Shown: piece after piece, positions 8,874 to 18,743 of the stretch
Layout of the letters: the number at the start of each line of letters is the position of its first letter
Numbering within the stretch: the stretch's first letter is position 1
Origin: Acidobacteriota bacterium
GTDB lineage: Bacteria; Acidobacteriota; Terriglobia; UBA7540
Length of the DNA: 56,708 nucleotides
Direction: 5' to 3'
Assembly (NCBI GenBank): GCA_902812465.1
Contig: CADDZE010000024.1
Coordinates: forward strand, 1 to 56,708
Notes under the pieces: model-generated
Seen by the model: the letters and a program-made list of their open reading frames with translations, nothing else
What the model was told of the DNA's origin: nothing
Databases searched by the model: none
Position numbers and translations under genes: made by a program

Positions 8874-8911
8874 TTGTTTTCATAGACATTTCCGGTTCGT
8901 TTTTCCAAATC
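8874..8911 (-). promoter_or_regulatory. Conserved intergenic element, copy 1 (upstream of ROK kinase)
   Basis: Read towards the ROK kinase, this copy has TTTGGAAAAACGAACCGG followed by AAATGTCTATGAAAA. It matches copy 2 at 26 of 36 aligned positions, including an unbroken CGAACCGG core (8892-8899). Copies 2 and 3 lie at 26005-26043 and 41643-41681. This is the most diverged copy, and its TTGGAA replaces the TTGAC[A/G] of the others. Confidence 0.5.
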
Positions 8912-8927
8912 GTGTGCTGGACAGTCA

Positions 8928-9914
8928 TTACCCGTCCGGCAGCAGGCTCGGCTCCGGCTTAGCTGCGTGCCCCAAACAATACCTCGCGCCGTTACTCTGC
9001 TCGTCGTCGTATTTGCTGTATATCTTTTGCACGGTCCAAGTGTTCCCACCAACCGTAATCGTATCGGTCTGTCCGTTACAGATGTCACCGTTTTCGCCGT
9101 TTTGAGGATCGTACCAGGCGTTGAGTTGCGGGTCCGAGGTCATCTCAGCAAACTCGTGACTGGCCACCTGGGTCTGCCGCTGTTCCTGGGATTCGGCGAG
9201 GTGAAGGGAGCAACCGGAGTCGGTGGGGCAGGATGCCGTGAGGCACATGTCGGTGAGAGCGGGGATCACGGCGTAGTAAAACGGGTTGCCGGCCGCGCAG
9301 GTGAAGAACTCGTGGTAGCCGAACGCCGTGTCATTGGAGGGCTCGCAGAGCACCAAACCGTCAGCCGGATCATTGATCCCAGTATTCTCATCCAGGTAGA
9401 TGAGCAGGGCTAGGTTGGAGGGATTTGATGGCTCGGGCAGGTTTCCTTGATTGATCTGCTGCTGTATCAGGTTCTGGATGTCGGCATCGGTCAGGGTGCT
9501 GGGAACGTTGGGAACGAAGGTGGCGCCAGCGAAGGTCCCTGCACGGCCAGCTCCTTGGCCGACTCCGTACTGGCTAAGGATGTTCATGAAGTCGCTCGCC
9601 AGCAAGTCGGCGTGAAACTGATTCAGCCTTTGGGCGCGCGACCGGTGACTGCGATCGGACCATAGTCCGCCCCAGAAGCCGGTATAGACCTGAGGCATGG
9701 TGATCACCGGCCCGCCGTGGTACGTGAAGTTCGGAAAGGCGCCGGGTCCCGCTGCCGCCGGGGCCCGGCGGTGCCCTCGTCGGCCACTGGGATGGCGGCT
9801 GACGCCGCGAATGGCGGGTTTGCCGGGGCCGGGATGGACGCCCCCACGGGGATGGGGATCATGGCTGCGAGTGTGCGAATGGGTGAGGTGACTCTGCTTT
9901 TCCAACATAAACAC
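8928..9914 (-). CDS. EXORDIUM/PHI-1-like protein with HExxE motif
   Basis: This protein of about 328 residues has no assigned role. After a His/Pro/Gly/Arg-rich N-terminus comes FTYHGGPVITMPQVYTGFWG, which resembles the start of the phosphate-induced/EXORDIUM domain. Towards the C-terminus, VASHEFAEMTSDP followed by AWYDPQNGENGDIC looks like a metal-binding peptidase-type site (HExxE with later Asp/Glu). Paired Cys residues suggest disulfides and an extracellular location. The N-terminus is odd: no clear signal peptide is visible in this frame, while another frame over 9714-9860 reads hydrophobic (MIPIPVGASIPAPANPPFAA). A frame error near 9720-9860 or an incorrect start is possible. Homologues in Acidobacteria are expected but were not searched. 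Confidence 0.65.
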   Translation of the reverse strand: MFMLEKQSHLTHSHTRSHDPHPRGGVHPGPGKPAIRGVSRHPSGRRGHRRAPAAAGPGAFPNFTYHGGPVITMPQVYTGFWGGLWSDRSHRSRAQRLNQFHADLLASDFMNILSQYGVGQGAGRAGTFAGATFVPNVPSTLTDADIQNLIQQQINQGNLPEPSNPSNLALLIYLDENTGINDPADGLVLCEPSNDTAFGYHEFFTCAAGNPFYYAVIPALTDMCLTASCPTDSGCSLHLAESQEQRQTQVASHEFAEMTSDPQLNAWYDPQNGENGDICNGQTDTITVGGNTWTVQKIYSKYDDEQSNGARYCLGHAAKPEPSLLPDG

Positions 9915-9993
9915 CGCCTTGAGGAGGTCGAGTTAAGATAGGCGCGCGATCCCGGCTTGTCAACCACCGCCCGCGCCCCACACCCCGGAGACA

Positions 9994-11178
9994 CTATGGC
10001 CAAGCGGTGGTGCTCCTGAGGCCCGCCCTGCGCATGGCGGCGTGCGCGGCAAGCTCGATGAAGGTGCGGCCCAGGATGCGGTACAGGCGCCCGGCCAAGC
10101 CAGCATAAGATTGCGATCCCTCCAAGAGGTCCCCGACCAAGCGCAGAAACGTCCGGCTGCCAGTACCGAATTGGACCAATCGCGTGGTAGAGGGTTGGCC
10201 GAGAAAATCCTCGCAATAAAAGAGGCGTGTTAGGCGGGCTCCGAGAGCCAGTCGGCAGCCGAATTCGCGCCACACACGTTCTGGATAGGTTTCGGGAGCG
10301 TTGCTCACCAGCGCTTGGGCTAGCAATTCGCCGGAGCGCATCGCGAAATAGATGCCCTCGCCGGTTACGGGATCCACCAAACCCGCCGCGTCCCCTATGA
10401 GCGCCCATCCCGGACCTGCCAGCCGCAGATTGTTCCAGCTTTCGGCGGTCAAGGCGGGGAGAAGATGGCTGAAGACGGGCGCCGCTTCGCATGGCAGGGA
10501 GTAACCGAGGCTGCGCACGAATCGGCGCAGCCTCAAGCGCAACCCCGCCATGCTGTCGCACGTTTTGCCGCAAATTCCGACGTCCAGGTGGTCAATGCGG
10601 GGAAAGGACCAAGCGTAGCCTTCGAACCCTTCGAAGAATTGGATGCGCAGCACATCATCGCATGCGGGAACGTAGTAGCCCAGAGTGAGCATGAAATCAC
10701 GGTAGGCGAAAGGTGTTGCCAGCTGCGCACGCAGCAGAGAACGCGCTCCGGCTGCCAGCACCAAGTAGTCCGCGTGATACTCGGCCAGCCGGCCTTGAAG
10801 CTTCCATCTCGCCCCCTGCCGGGAGAAGCCCCCGATGTGGTCTTTGATCAGTTGCGCGCCCGCCTGCTGGGCGCGATGCAGCAGAAGCTGGTTCAAGACG
10901 GATCTTGAATAGATAAGCAAAGGGCGGTTCAACTCAATGTGAAGGATGTCGGCGTTGGGGGCCACAAGTTCTGCACGATGCACGGCCTTGTGCTCCGCCG
11001 GAGCCTCCGTTAGAAAGGGATAGCGCTGCACTGCCCGGAAGGGCAGGCCGCCGCCGCAAGGCTTTTCCCAGCCCGGCCGGTCTTCATAGATCGTCACGCG
11101 CGCACCCGCGTGAGCTAGGTGCTCGGCAGCTGTTGCTCCCGCCGGTCCCCCGCCGATGATGGCCACATGCTGAGACAT
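9994..11178 (-). CDS. Geranylgeranyl reductase family FAD-dependent oxidoreductase
   Basis: This 394-residue flavoprotein carries the dinucleotide-binding motif AIIGGGPAGATAAEHL at its N-terminus, followed by the conserved PCGGGLPFRA segment. The FAD ribityl motif GDAAGLVDPVTGEGI lies in the second half. This arrangement fits the geranylgeranyl reductase/PHBH superfamily, whose members reduce isoprenoid chains of lipids or quinones or hydroxylate aromatics. Substrate is not predictable here. ATG 11178 has GAGG about 9 nt upstream. It is divergent from rfaE2, with a 130-bp shared upstream region. Confidence 0.85.
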   Translation of the reverse strand: MSQHVAIIGGGPAGATAAEHLAHAGARVTIYEDRPGWEKPCGGGLPFRAVQRYPFLTEAPAEHKAVHRAELVAPNADILHIELNRPLLIYSRSVLNQLLLHRAQQAGAQLIKDHIGGFSRQGARWKLQGRLAEYHADYLVLAAGARSLLRAQLATPFAYRDFMLTLGYYVPACDDVLRIQFFEGFEGYAWSFPRIDHLDVGICGKTCDSMAGLRLRLRRFVRSLGYSLPCEAAPVFSHLLPALTAESWNNLRLAGPGWALIGDAAGLVDPVTGEGIYFAMRSGELLAQALVSNAPETYPERVWREFGCRLALGARLTRLFYCEDFLGQPSTTRLVQFGTGSRTFLRLVGDLLEGSQSYAGLAGRLYRILGRTFIELAAHAAMRRAGLRSTTAWP

Positions 11179-11308
11179 GGTCGACCTCGGTGCGAGAATA
11201 CCAGCAGCCGGACAGCCGCGGACAGCGGTTTCTGCGCTTCGAGCGGCCGGGAGGCTCTTCGACGCAACATGTTAGAATGAAGGGTGAATGGAATAACGCG
11301 CCTGAGTT

Positions 11309-11800
11309 ATGAGTGTGAACAAGATCCTGGAGCTGGAAGAGGCGGTCGAGCGCGTGACCCAGCTCAAGCGCGCAGGGAAGCGCGTGGTATTTACGAATGG
11401 GTGCTTCGATCTGCTTCATCCTGGCCACACGCGATACCTAAGCGAAGCGCGTCAGCTGGGCGACTCGCTGCTGGTGGCCGTGAACAGCGATCGTAGTGTG
11501 CGCGCCCTTAAGGGACCCGACCGGCCGATGATCCCGGAGGCCGAGCGGGCCGAGGTGCTGGCAGCTCTCAAATGTGTGGACTACGTCACGATCTTTGACG
11601 AACTCACGCCGCGCACTCTCATTGCCAGGATGCTGCCGCACGTGCTGGTGAAAGGTGCCGATTGGGGACTCTCAGAGATTGTGGGGCGGGAAGAAGTGGA
11701 GGCCGCCGGCGGCCGCGTGGTGTCCATCCCGGTGGTGCCGGGCTTTTCGACATCGGGTTTAATTCAAAAATATCGGCAAGCGGTTAATTCCTCCGCATAG
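11309..11800 (+). CDS. rfaE2: D-glycero-beta-D-manno-heptose 1-phosphate adenylyltransferase (RfaE domain II)
   Basis: This 163-residue nucleotidyltransferase activates heptose-1-phosphate with ATP to give ADP-heptose for the lipopolysaccharide inner core. It has the signature [17 protein letters not shown], containing the HxGH-type motif, and the later [13 protein letters not shown] segment typical of RfaE/HldE C-terminal domains. The kinase domain found in fused HldE is absent, so this is the stand-alone adenylyltransferase; the kinase must lie elsewhere. mfd follows 87 bp downstream on the same strand. Confidence 0.93.
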   Translation: MSVNKILELEEAVERVTQLKRAGKRVVFTNGCFDLLHPGHTRYLSEARQLGDSLLVAVNSDRSVRALKGPDRPMIPEAERAEVLAALKCVDYVTIFDELTPRTLIARMLPHVLVKGADWGLSEIVGREEVEAAGGRVVSIPVVPGFSTSGLIQKYRQAVNSSA

Positions 11801-11887
11801 AAAAGATTGTTGTCCGTCATCCTCATGAGCGGTACGGGATAGAGGCTCCCAACAAGTACCGCGCTCGCCATCCGTTCTCGACCTTGA

Positions 11888-14800
11888 ATGGAAGCCATGC
11901 GATCGTTGTTCGACCCGATTATCCATCATCCCGCCGTACGCGCCTGCCTGGAGGCGGCTGCGGGCAACCAAACGGTGGCCATATCCGGCGTGACGCGGAC
12001 GGCCAAGGGTTTGGTGATTGCCGCCCTGGCGCATGAATTGGGAGCGCTGGGCCAGCGGCAGACACTGTTGGTGCTGACGAGCGATAACGAAGCCGCGGAT
12101 AGCCTTCGCCGGAGTGCCGCCGCCTTTCTGGAATGGCTCGAGCCGGGCGCGGGCGAATGCGTTGACGCGCTGCCCACCCCCGATTGCTCTCCCTGGGACC
12201 ATCGTTCACCTCACGCTGAGTTGCTAGAGCTGCGGGCATCTACGCTCTGGCGCCTTTGCCGGGGAACCACGCGTGTCCTTGTGGCTCCGGTGGCCGCCGC
12301 TCTGGGGCGCTTCCGCGAGCCCAGCCATTACCGCTCTCTGGCGCTGCGCCTGAGTATCGGCGACGAAGTGCCGCCAGAAGACCTCGTGGAGCACCTCGAG
12401 TCGACAGGATACGAACGCAGCGAGCCCGCGGATGGCATAGGGCTTTACTCCGTCCGTGGCGGCATTGTGGACGTCTATCCGCCCTTCGCTGATTGGCCGT
12501 TCCGTTTGGAGTTTTTCGGCGATCGCATCGAGTCCATCCGTGAGTTTGACCCGGGCAGCCAGCGCTCGCGCCAAAGTGTGGACTCCGCGCTGCTGCTCCC
12601 CCTCGTCGAGGTCAAGCGCCGACGCGGCTTCTTCCGCGACCTGATCCGCGTGCTAGCGAACGATCGGGATCCTTCCAAGGAACCGGAGTGGGCCCCTTCC
12701 TATTCCGAACGCTTCCCAGGATGGGAATTCTACGCACCGTTGGTGGAACCCCACCCGCACACCCTGTTTTCTTTGAGTGGTGCGGTCTCGAGTACGGCTG
12801 TGTCTGAGGGTGTAAGCCGAAAGCCAGGCGTGGTTCTGATACAGGACGAGCCTGTCGAGCTTCGCCGCGTGCTGGAGCGCACTCTGTCGGGTTGGGAGGA
12901 GGCATTCGAAGAAGTTCGTGATGTGACGCCTCGGCCACCGCGCCCCGACGAGGTTTTCCTCACCCGCAGCGAATTTGAGAAGGGACTCCATAGCTGGCCA
13001 TGGATCGAACTCAAAGAACTTTCCATCGCCGCACGGAGTGACGATCCACGCAACTCAGCCCGCGAACCGGTGCCACTTGGCGGTGACGCGGCGGCCGGGA
13101 CCGCGGGCCGCGCCGCCGTCTGCGTCGAATATTCGCTGCTGAGCCAGCCTTCACCGAAGTTTCGTGGCGCGGTAAAGGATTTCGCTTCTGATCTCCGGAC
13201 GCGGCTGACAAGGCAGGAGCGGGCGGTGTTGGTATTCTCGGGCACCGGAAAAGTAGAGCGCGCGCGAGAGATCCTGGCAGAGTACGGCCTGCCGTTTACC
13301 TCTGCGGATGAATGGAAAAAGGCAACTAATCACGGACCAAGCAACGGAACAGCCAGGCAACCCGTGGCGAACACGTCGCCTGTCTATATCTTGCCCGGCG
13401 AGCTGGATGAGGGCGTCATCCTCCCCGAGGCCCGCCTCACCCTGCTGACGGACCGGGACGTGTTCGGGGGCTTCGATTGGGCTCCCTCTCGCCGCCGGGA
13501 GAAGTCGGCGGCCTCGCGCTTCATTTCCGACCTGAGCGATCTAAAGCCGGGGGATTACGTGGTCCACGTCGATCACGGGATAGGCCTGTACCAAGGTTTG
13601 CGTACCCTCGAGGTAGGTGGGATCCGCCGTGACTTTATGCTTCTCACCTACCAGGATGATGCCAAGCTCTACGTGCCCCTGGAGCGGCTCGACTTGGTGG
13701 AAAAATATCGTGCTGGCAGCGGCACCGCTGAAGGCGCGAAGCCGGCGCTGGACCGCTTGGGAGGCACGTCGTGGGCGCGCACCAAAACGCGGGTGAAGCG
13801 TGCCTTGCGCGACATGGCCGAAGAGCTGCTTCGCCTTTACGCGGAGCGCAAGATGGCGGGAGGCCGGGCCATAGGTCCGGACACGCCATGGCAGAAGGAA
13901 TTTGAAGAAGCGTTTGAGTTCGAAGAGACACCGGATCAGCTCACGTCACTCGCCGAGATCAAGCGCGACCTCGAGAGCCCCCAGCCCATGGACCGCTTGC
14001 TGTGCGGCGATGTCGGCTACGGCAAGACCGAGCTGGCCATGCGCGCCGCCTTCAAAGTAGTGCAGGACGGTCGGCAGGTAGCTGTGCTGGCGCCCACCAC
14101 GGTGCTGGCCTTTCAGCACTACCGAACGTTCCGCCAGCGGATGGCCGCCTTCCCGGTGCGCGTCGAGATGGTCAGCCGCTTTCGTTCGCCCGCCGAACAG
14201 AAGCAGGTGCTGGCGGACACGCAGGCAGGCAAAGTGGACATCCTGATCGGTACGCATCGCCTACTTTCTCAGGACGTGGAGTTCCGCGACCTGGGGCTGC
14301 TGATCGTTGACGAGGAGCAGCGCTTCGGCGTGGCCGCCAAGGAAAAGCTGAAGCGCCTGCGTGCCAACGTGGATGTACTTACCATGTCCGCCACGCCCAT
14401 CCCGCGCACCCTGCACATGTCGCTGGGCGGGTTGCGCGACCTGTCGGTAATCGAGACGCCCCCCAGCGGACGGATGGCTATCCAGACCCTGGTCGCACCC
14501 TTCAGCGACAACCTCATTCAAGCGGCCATCCTGCAGGAGATGGAGCGCGGAGGCCAGGTCTATTTTGTCCACAACCGAGTGGAATCCATCTTCAGCATAG
14601 CCTCGATCATCCAGCGGTTGGTGCCCAGTGCCCGCCTGGGAGTCGCGCACGGACAAATGGGTGAGCGGGAGCTCGAACGGGTGATGCTGAAGTTCGTCGA
14701 GGGCAGTTATGACGTTTTGGTGACGACGGCCATCATTGAGAACGGCCTCGACATTCCTCGGGCCAACACCATCATCGTCAATCGCGCCGATCGCTTCGGG

Positions 14801-15541
14801 TTGGCCGACCTCTACCAGCTCCGGGGGCGTGTCGGGCGCTCGGACCGGCGCGCCTACGCCTACTTTCTTATTCCGGACGAGGAGTCACTCACGCCTACGG
14901 CTAAGCGCCGTTTGGCCGCACTGAAGGAGTTTTCCGACCTGGGAGCTGGCTTCAGACTGGCGGCGCTGGACCTCGAACTGCGCGGAGCGGGCAACCTGCT
15001 CGGGGCGGAGCAATCCGGCCACCTCAATTCGATTGGCATCGACCTTTACCTCAAGATGCTGGAGGAGACCGTGAATGAGTTACGCGGCAAGCCGCCGGCG
15101 CCCGAGGTGCATACGACGCTGAACCTGGGGCTCGACATCAAAATCCCTGAGGCCTACATCCCCGACGAAGGCCAACGCCTGCGCATGTACAAGCGTATCT
15201 CCTCCCTTTCGACCCCGGAAGCCCGGGCCGACCTGGAAGCTGAACTCCGTGACCGTTTCGGGCCCATCCCGTCGTCGGTCCAGCACTTGTTGGATTACGC
15301 GCTGCTGAAGTCCACCGCTGAGCAACTCCTGGTACAGTCGGTCGAACGCAAGGCGGACGAAATCTGGCTGCGCTTCCACCAACAGGCCCCAGTCGACCCC
15401 GCCAAGCTCACCCACTGGGTGCGGCGCCATCCCCACACCAGCTTGCGGCCGGACGGCGTCCTGCGGTTTCGCGTCGACGGTAGCGGGGACGTGCTGGCGC
15501 GAATCCAGGATGTGTTGCAGGAGCTTAGGCCGTCGCCTTAA
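11888..15541 (+). CDS. mfd: Transcription-repair coupling factor
   Basis: Mfd (1217 residues) is an ATP-driven translocase that removes stalled RNA polymerase and recruits UvrA. The N-terminal third is the UvrB-like region. Around residues 550-610 lies the CarD-like RNA-polymerase-interacting domain ([17 protein letters not shown]). The helicase core has Walker [10 protein letters not shown] near 706, the DEEQ box near 807, and [13 protein letters not shown], as in RecG/Mfd. The TRCF C-terminal domain follows (about 1070-1170). Length is normal and the frame is intact. A SurA-like gene follows in the same direction. Confidence 0.98.
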   Translation: MEAMRSLFDPIIHHPAVRACLEAAAGNQTVAISGVTRTAKGLVIAALAHELGALGQRQTLLVLTSDNEAADSLRRSAAAFLEWLEPGAGECVDALPTPDCSPWDHRSPHAELLELRASTLWRLCRGTTRVLVAPVAAALGRFREPSHYRSLALRLSIGDEVPPEDLVEHLESTGYERSEPADGIGLYSVRGGIVDVYPPFADWPFRLEFFGDRIESIREFDPGSQRSRQSVDSALLLPLVEVKRRRGFFRDLIRVLANDRDPSKEPEWAPSYSERFPGWEFYAPLVEPHPHTLFSLSGAVSSTAVSEGVSRKPGVVLIQDEPVELRRVLERTLSGWEEAFEEVRDVTPRPPRPDEVFLTRSEFEKGLHSWPWIELKELSIAARSDDPRNSAREPVPLGGDAAAGTAGRAAVCVEYSLLSQPSPKFRGAVKDFASDLRTRLTRQERAVLVFSGTGKVERAREILAEYGLPFTSADEWKKATNHGPSNGTARQPVANTSPVYILPGELDEGVILPEARLTLLTDRDVFGGFDWAPSRRREKSAASRFISDLSDLKPGDYVVHVDHGIGLYQGLRTLEVGGIRRDFMLLTYQDDAKLYVPLERLDLVEKYRAGSGTAEGAKPALDRLGGTSWARTKTRVKRALRDMAEELLRLYAERKMAGGRAIGPDTPWQKEFEEAFEFEETPDQLTSLAEIKRDLESPQPMDRLLCGDVGYGKTELAMRAAFKVVQDGRQVAVLAPTTVLAFQHYRTFRQRMAAFPVRVEMVSRFRSPAEQKQVLADTQAGKVDILIGTHRLLSQDVEFRDLGLLIVDEEQRFGVAAKEKLKRLRANVDVLTMSATPIPRTLHMSLGGLRDLSVIETPPSGRMAIQTLVAPFSDNLIQAAILQEMERGGQVYFVHNRVESIFSIASIIQRLVPSARLGVAHGQMGERELERVMLKFVEGSYDVLVTTAIIENGLDIPRANTIIVNRADRFGLADLYQLRGRVGRSDRRAYAYFLIPDEESLTPTAKRRLAALKEFSDLGAGFRLAALDLELRGAGNLLGAEQSGHLNSIGIDLYLKMLEETVNELRGKPPAPEVHTTLNLGLDIKIPEAYIPDEGQRLRMYKRISSLSTPEARADLEAELRDRFGPIPSSVQHLLDYALLKSTAEQLLVQSVERKADEIWLRFHQQAPVDPAKLTHWVRRHPHTSLRPDGVLRFRVDGSGDVLARIQDVLQELRPSP

Positions 15542-15630
15542 GATGAAGCGTGAAGGAGGGGCAGGATTCGACTTGGCGGGCCTGTTGTATGTCCCGGGCT
15601 TTGCGGTGCCAACCTAAGGGTGAGCGGGTC

Positions 15631-16647
15631 ATGATGAAAAAAATGCTAGTCCTCATCGCGGTGTTCACAGCTGGCCGACCGCCGGCCCTGGCTGCTACCC
15701 GGGTCATCGAGCGCGTCATCGCTCGGGTGAATAATGAGATCATTACCCAGCGACAGTTTGAGCGGGAGCGCGCCCGTCTGCGCGAGGAGCTGGCGCAGCG
15801 CTACAGCGGCCCCGAGCTCGAGGCTCAGGTGCGCGAGCAGAGCAGGAACCTGTTGCGTGACTTAATTGACCAATCGTTGATGGTTCAGAAGGCGAAAGAC
15901 CTGGACATCAACGTCGAGACCGATCTGGTCAAGGAACTGGACCGCATGCGCCAGGAGAATCACCTGGCGAACTTGCAGGACCTGGAGAAGGCGGTGGAGA
16001 ACGAAGGTCTGATTTGGGAGGACTTTCAGGACCGCATCCGCCGCCAGCTGCTCATGCAAAGGGTAATCGAGCGCGAAGTGGGAGGACGCATCATCATCAC
16101 CCGGGCCGACGCCCGCCAGTACTTCGAGGCCCACAAAGAGCAGTTTGCTTCTCCCGGCGGGGTTCACTTGGCCGAGATTCTCATCTCCCTGGACAAGCAT
16201 AAGCCGGAGGAAGCGGAGAAGCTCGCCAACCAGGCGGCAGCGGAGTTGAAGGCAGGAGCACGCTGGGATGACGTGGTAAAGAAATATTCGGACGACACAA
16301 AAGCCGGGCCCCAGGGCGACGTTGGCTTCTTCAAGGAGGGCACGCTGGCGCCCGCCATCGCCGGATTCGTAGCTAAGCTGGACGTCAACGAGACCAGCCC
16401 CCCGATTCAGACCAAATACGGATTTGTGATCGTCAAGGTGCTGGAGCGCCGAACGCCGGGGACGCCGCGGTTCGACGAGGTGGAGCAGCGCGTGGACGAA
16501 GCCATCTACATGCAGCGCATGCAGCCGGCTTTGCGGGATTACTTGGCTAACTTGCGCAAGGAGAGCTATGTCTACGTGGCCCCCGGCTACGTGGATACGG
16601 GTGCTCCCCAGCCATCGACTAGCACCGCGCTGGCCAAGAATCCATAG
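15631..16647 (+). CDS. SurA-like periplasmic peptidyl-prolyl isomerase
   Basis: This 338-residue exported chaperone/PPIase probably assists outer-membrane protein folding. The chosen start ATG 15631 gives MMKKMLVLIAVFTAG with a signal peptide ending near ALA. The earlier in-frame ATG at 15550 would put 27 uncharacteristic residues in front. The N-terminal SurA-type segment contains VIARVNNEIITQRQFE. A parvulin (PpiC) domain spans roughly residues 180-275 (HLAEILISLDKH, FKEGTLAPAI). It lies between mfd and a BlaI-type regulator. Confidence 0.88.
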   Translation: MMKKMLVLIAVFTAGRPPALAATRVIERVIARVNNEIITQRQFERERARLREELAQRYSGPELEAQVREQSRNLLRDLIDQSLMVQKAKDLDINVETDLVKELDRMRQENHLANLQDLEKAVENEGLIWEDFQDRIRRQLLMQRVIEREVGGRIIITRADARQYFEAHKEQFASPGGVHLAEILISLDKHKPEEAEKLANQAAAELKAGARWDDVVKKYSDDTKAGPQGDVGFFKEGTLAPAIAGFVAKLDVNETSPPIQTKYGFVIVKVLERRTPGTPRFDEVEQRVDEAIYMQRMQPALRDYLANLRKESYVYVAPGYVDTGAPQPSTSTALAKNP

Positions 16648-16680
16648 GTGCGCTTCTCCTCTTTCGTGCCGGGCAGGGAC

Positions 16681-17082
16681 ATGGCCCGCAAAACGCGCAG
16701 TCACCAACTGGATCTTCCACCGCTTGAACTGGATTGCATGAAGGTTCTCTGGAGGCTTGGTACTGCCAGCGTGCAGGAGGTACGGGCGGCGCTGGCTCCC
16801 CGGCGTGCTTTGGCCTACACAACGGTCTTGACTGTCATGGACCGGTTGGCACGCAAGGGTGTGGCCACGCGCGAAAAGCGGGGCCGGGGCCACATTTACT
16901 CTCCCGCCGTGGCCGAAGACATCGTACGGGAGCGAGCACTACAGCGCTTGATCGACAGCTTCTTTGGGTCGCGCGAAGCGCTAAAGCACTATTTAGAGGC
17001 AGCCGAAGCCAGCTCCAATGCAGATCGCGCCGCCGCGCGCTTGGCAGCGGCCGAGAATGGCATTGACCCGAGCTTGTTGTAA
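16681..17082 (+). CDS. BlaI/MecI/CopY family transcriptional regulator
   Basis: This 133-residue winged-helix repressor has LELDCMKVLWRLGTASVQEV, then AYTTVLTVMDRLARKGV and GRGHIYSP, the classic BlaI/CopY signature. ATG 16681 follows GGCAGGGA; a GTG at 16648 directly after the SurA stop is less likely. In other bacteria such proteins act with a BlaR1-type M56 protease to control cell-wall stress or beta-lactamase genes. No M56 protein is encoded beside it here. It could regulate its own operon or a distant partner. Confidence 0.88.
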   Translation: MARKTRSHQLDLPPLELDCMKVLWRLGTASVQEVRAALAPRRALAYTTVLTVMDRLARKGVATREKRGRGHIYSPAVAEDIVRERALQRLIDSFFGSREALKHYLEAAEASSNADRAAARLAAAENGIDPSLL

Positions 17083-17214
17083 CCCGCGGCGCGCCGGTGG
17101 CCGCGGCCTCTCGGGGCAGGCTGGAGTTCCACGGTGCCCGAAAGGCCTCGGGCCCTCACTGGCACCACAAGGCTCGGAAGAGTAAGCAAAGGAGTACGGA
17201 AGGGAGTGTGACGC

Positions 17215-17688
17215 TTGGCCTCAAATGGAACCCTTCCGCCGCTGCTGCAAGCGGCGATCCAACGCGTTCTTCCCCACCGGTACCCCTTTCTTTTCGTCGA
17301 CCGGATAACGGAGTTTGTTCCAGGCGAGCGCATTGCCGGAGTGAAGAGTTTCAGTGGGGCGGAGGAGAGCTCCCGAGGAACGCCGGTCGTTCCCACGGCG
17401 GTTCTGCTCGAACTGGTGACGCAGCTTGGCGCCATTCTGGTGCTCGGACGTCCCGAGATGGAAGGCAAGGTTGCTATGATTCTCCAGATCCCGTCGGCTC
17501 GCCTGCTGGAAGTGGTCAGAACAGGCGATCAGGTGCGAGCAGAGGCCGAAGTGGTCCGGCTGCGGGAGCAGTGGGGGGAATTGCAAGGGCGTCTTTACCA
17601 CGGCGGTAGACTCATCGCGGAAGGCCAGATGCGTTTTGCGATAATTAACGCCGCCGGGCTCTTTCCGGCCAAGGCTGAGGTCAGATGA
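17215..17688 (+). CDS. FabZ-like hot-dog protein lacking the catalytic His
   Basis: This 157-residue protein has a clear FabZ start (VLPHRYPFLFVDRITEFVPG) and a hot-dog fold pattern. Authentic FabZ enzymes have HFPG...PG in front of the active-site helix. Here the equivalent reads SSRGTPVVPTAVLLELVTQ, so the catalytic His is replaced while the helix Glu appears to remain. Ordinary 3-hydroxyacyl-ACP dehydratase activity is therefore unlikely; a thioesterase-like or binding role is possible. TTG 17215 is the start (GGGAG 8-12 nt upstream), since a stop precedes it in frame. Its TGA overlaps the ATG of dusB (17685-17688), implying translational coupling. Confidence 0.78.
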   Translation: MASNGTLPPLLQAAIQRVLPHRYPFLFVDRITEFVPGERIAGVKSFSGAEESSRGTPVVPTAVLLELVTQLGAILVLGRPEMEGKVAMILQIPSARLLEVVRTGDQVRAEAEVVRLREQWGELQGRLYHGGRLIAEGQMRFAIINAAGLFPAKAEVR

Positions 17689-18680
17689 TCTTCGAGCGGC
17701 TGCAAATCCGCAATGTCTTAATCAAGCCCGCGCACATCCTGGCGCCGATGGCCGGCATCACCGATACCGTTTTCCGCCGGTTTATCAAGCGCCTGGGTGG
17801 GTGCGGCCTGATTATGACGGAGTTTGTGTCCAGCGAAGGTATGCTGCGCCATAATCTGAAGTCGCAGCGTTATCTCTACTACACCGAGGAGGAGCGCCCC
17901 ATCACGGCGCAGATCTTCGGTGCCGATCCGGACCACCTGGCCGAAGCCGCACGCATGATTGAGGACCTGGGTTTCGACCTGATCGATTTAAACCTGGGAT
18001 GCCCGGCAAAGAAGGTGGTGAAGTGCGGCGGATCCGGGCTGCTCCGTGACCTCCCACTCCTGGAGCGCATCCTCCGGAAGATTCGCTCCGCCGTCACCAT
18101 TCCCTTTACCATCAAGATTCGCATTGGGTGGAGTGACCAGGAGATCGTCGCGGTGCCGGTTGCACGCATGGCTGAGGATTGTGGAGTCGAAGCAATTGCT
18201 GTGCACGGCCGGACGCGGATGCAAGGCTACAGTGGGCGCGCTAACTGGAGCGTGATCGCTGAGGTCAAGGCCAGCGTGCGCATCCCGGTGATTGGGAACG
18301 GCGACGTCTTCACGCCGCGTGATGCCGAAGCCCTGCACGCCCAAACGGGCGTGGATGGGGTGATGATCGGGCGCGCTGCGCCCACCAACCCATGGATCTT
18401 CCAGCAGATGGCAGAGTACTTCCGTACCGGAAGCTATCGCGAGCCCACCGAGTCCGATCGCTATCAGCTGATTCGCCAATACTATGCCATGCTGGTAGAG
18501 GAAGAGATGCCCGGCGCGTTGGGCAAGATGAAGCAATTTGCCAGCTGGTTCACCCACGGTGTCCGCAACGGATCGGAGCTGCGCCGTTCCGTGCAAAGCG
18601 CCATGAGTCCCCGCGAAGTGCTCGAGCGCGTGGACGCCTTTTTTCTGGGGACAGCTTGCACCGTCAGCCGCGCGGATTAG
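17685..18680 (+). CDS. dusB: tRNA-dihydrouridine synthase
   Basis: This 331-residue FMN enzyme reduces uridine to dihydrouridine in tRNA. It opens with the FMN-barrel motif APMAGITD and carries NLGCPAKKVVKCGGSGLL, with the catalytic Cys in GCPA. Later come VHGRTRMQGYSG, GNGDVFTP and MIGRAAPTNPWIF, all typical of DusB. The C-terminal helical domain is present. It is translationally coupled to the preceding FabZ-like gene through an ATGA overlap. Confidence 0.94.
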   Translation: MIFERLQIRNVLIKPAHILAPMAGITDTVFRRFIKRLGGCGLIMTEFVSSEGMLRHNLKSQRYLYYTEEERPITAQIFGADPDHLAEAARMIEDLGFDLIDLNLGCPAKKVVKCGGSGLLRDLPLLERILRKIRSAVTIPFTIKIRIGWSDQEIVAVPVARMAEDCGVEAIAVHGRTRMQGYSGRANWSVIAEVKASVRIPVIGNGDVFTPRDAEALHAQTGVDGVMIGRAAPTNPWIFQQMAEYFRTGSYREPTESDRYQLIRQYYAMLVEEEMPGALGKMKQFASWFTHGVRNGSELRRSVQSAMSPREVLERVDAFFLGTACTVSRAD

Positions 18681-18743
18681 AGGTCAGTCTCGCGGTGTAG
18701 CGAGTTGATGCCGGCGACCACCGGCTTCGGACTGCAGCCCGAC

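Noticed and set aside
11438-11641. Reverse-strand frames in rfaE2 and mfd
   Set aside because: Shadows of genes with complete family motifs.
15862-16893. Reverse-strand open frame of 343 codons opposite the SurA-like and BlaI-type genes
   Set aside because: It is a GC-rich shadow of two well-supported forward genes, with no domain and no ribosome site.
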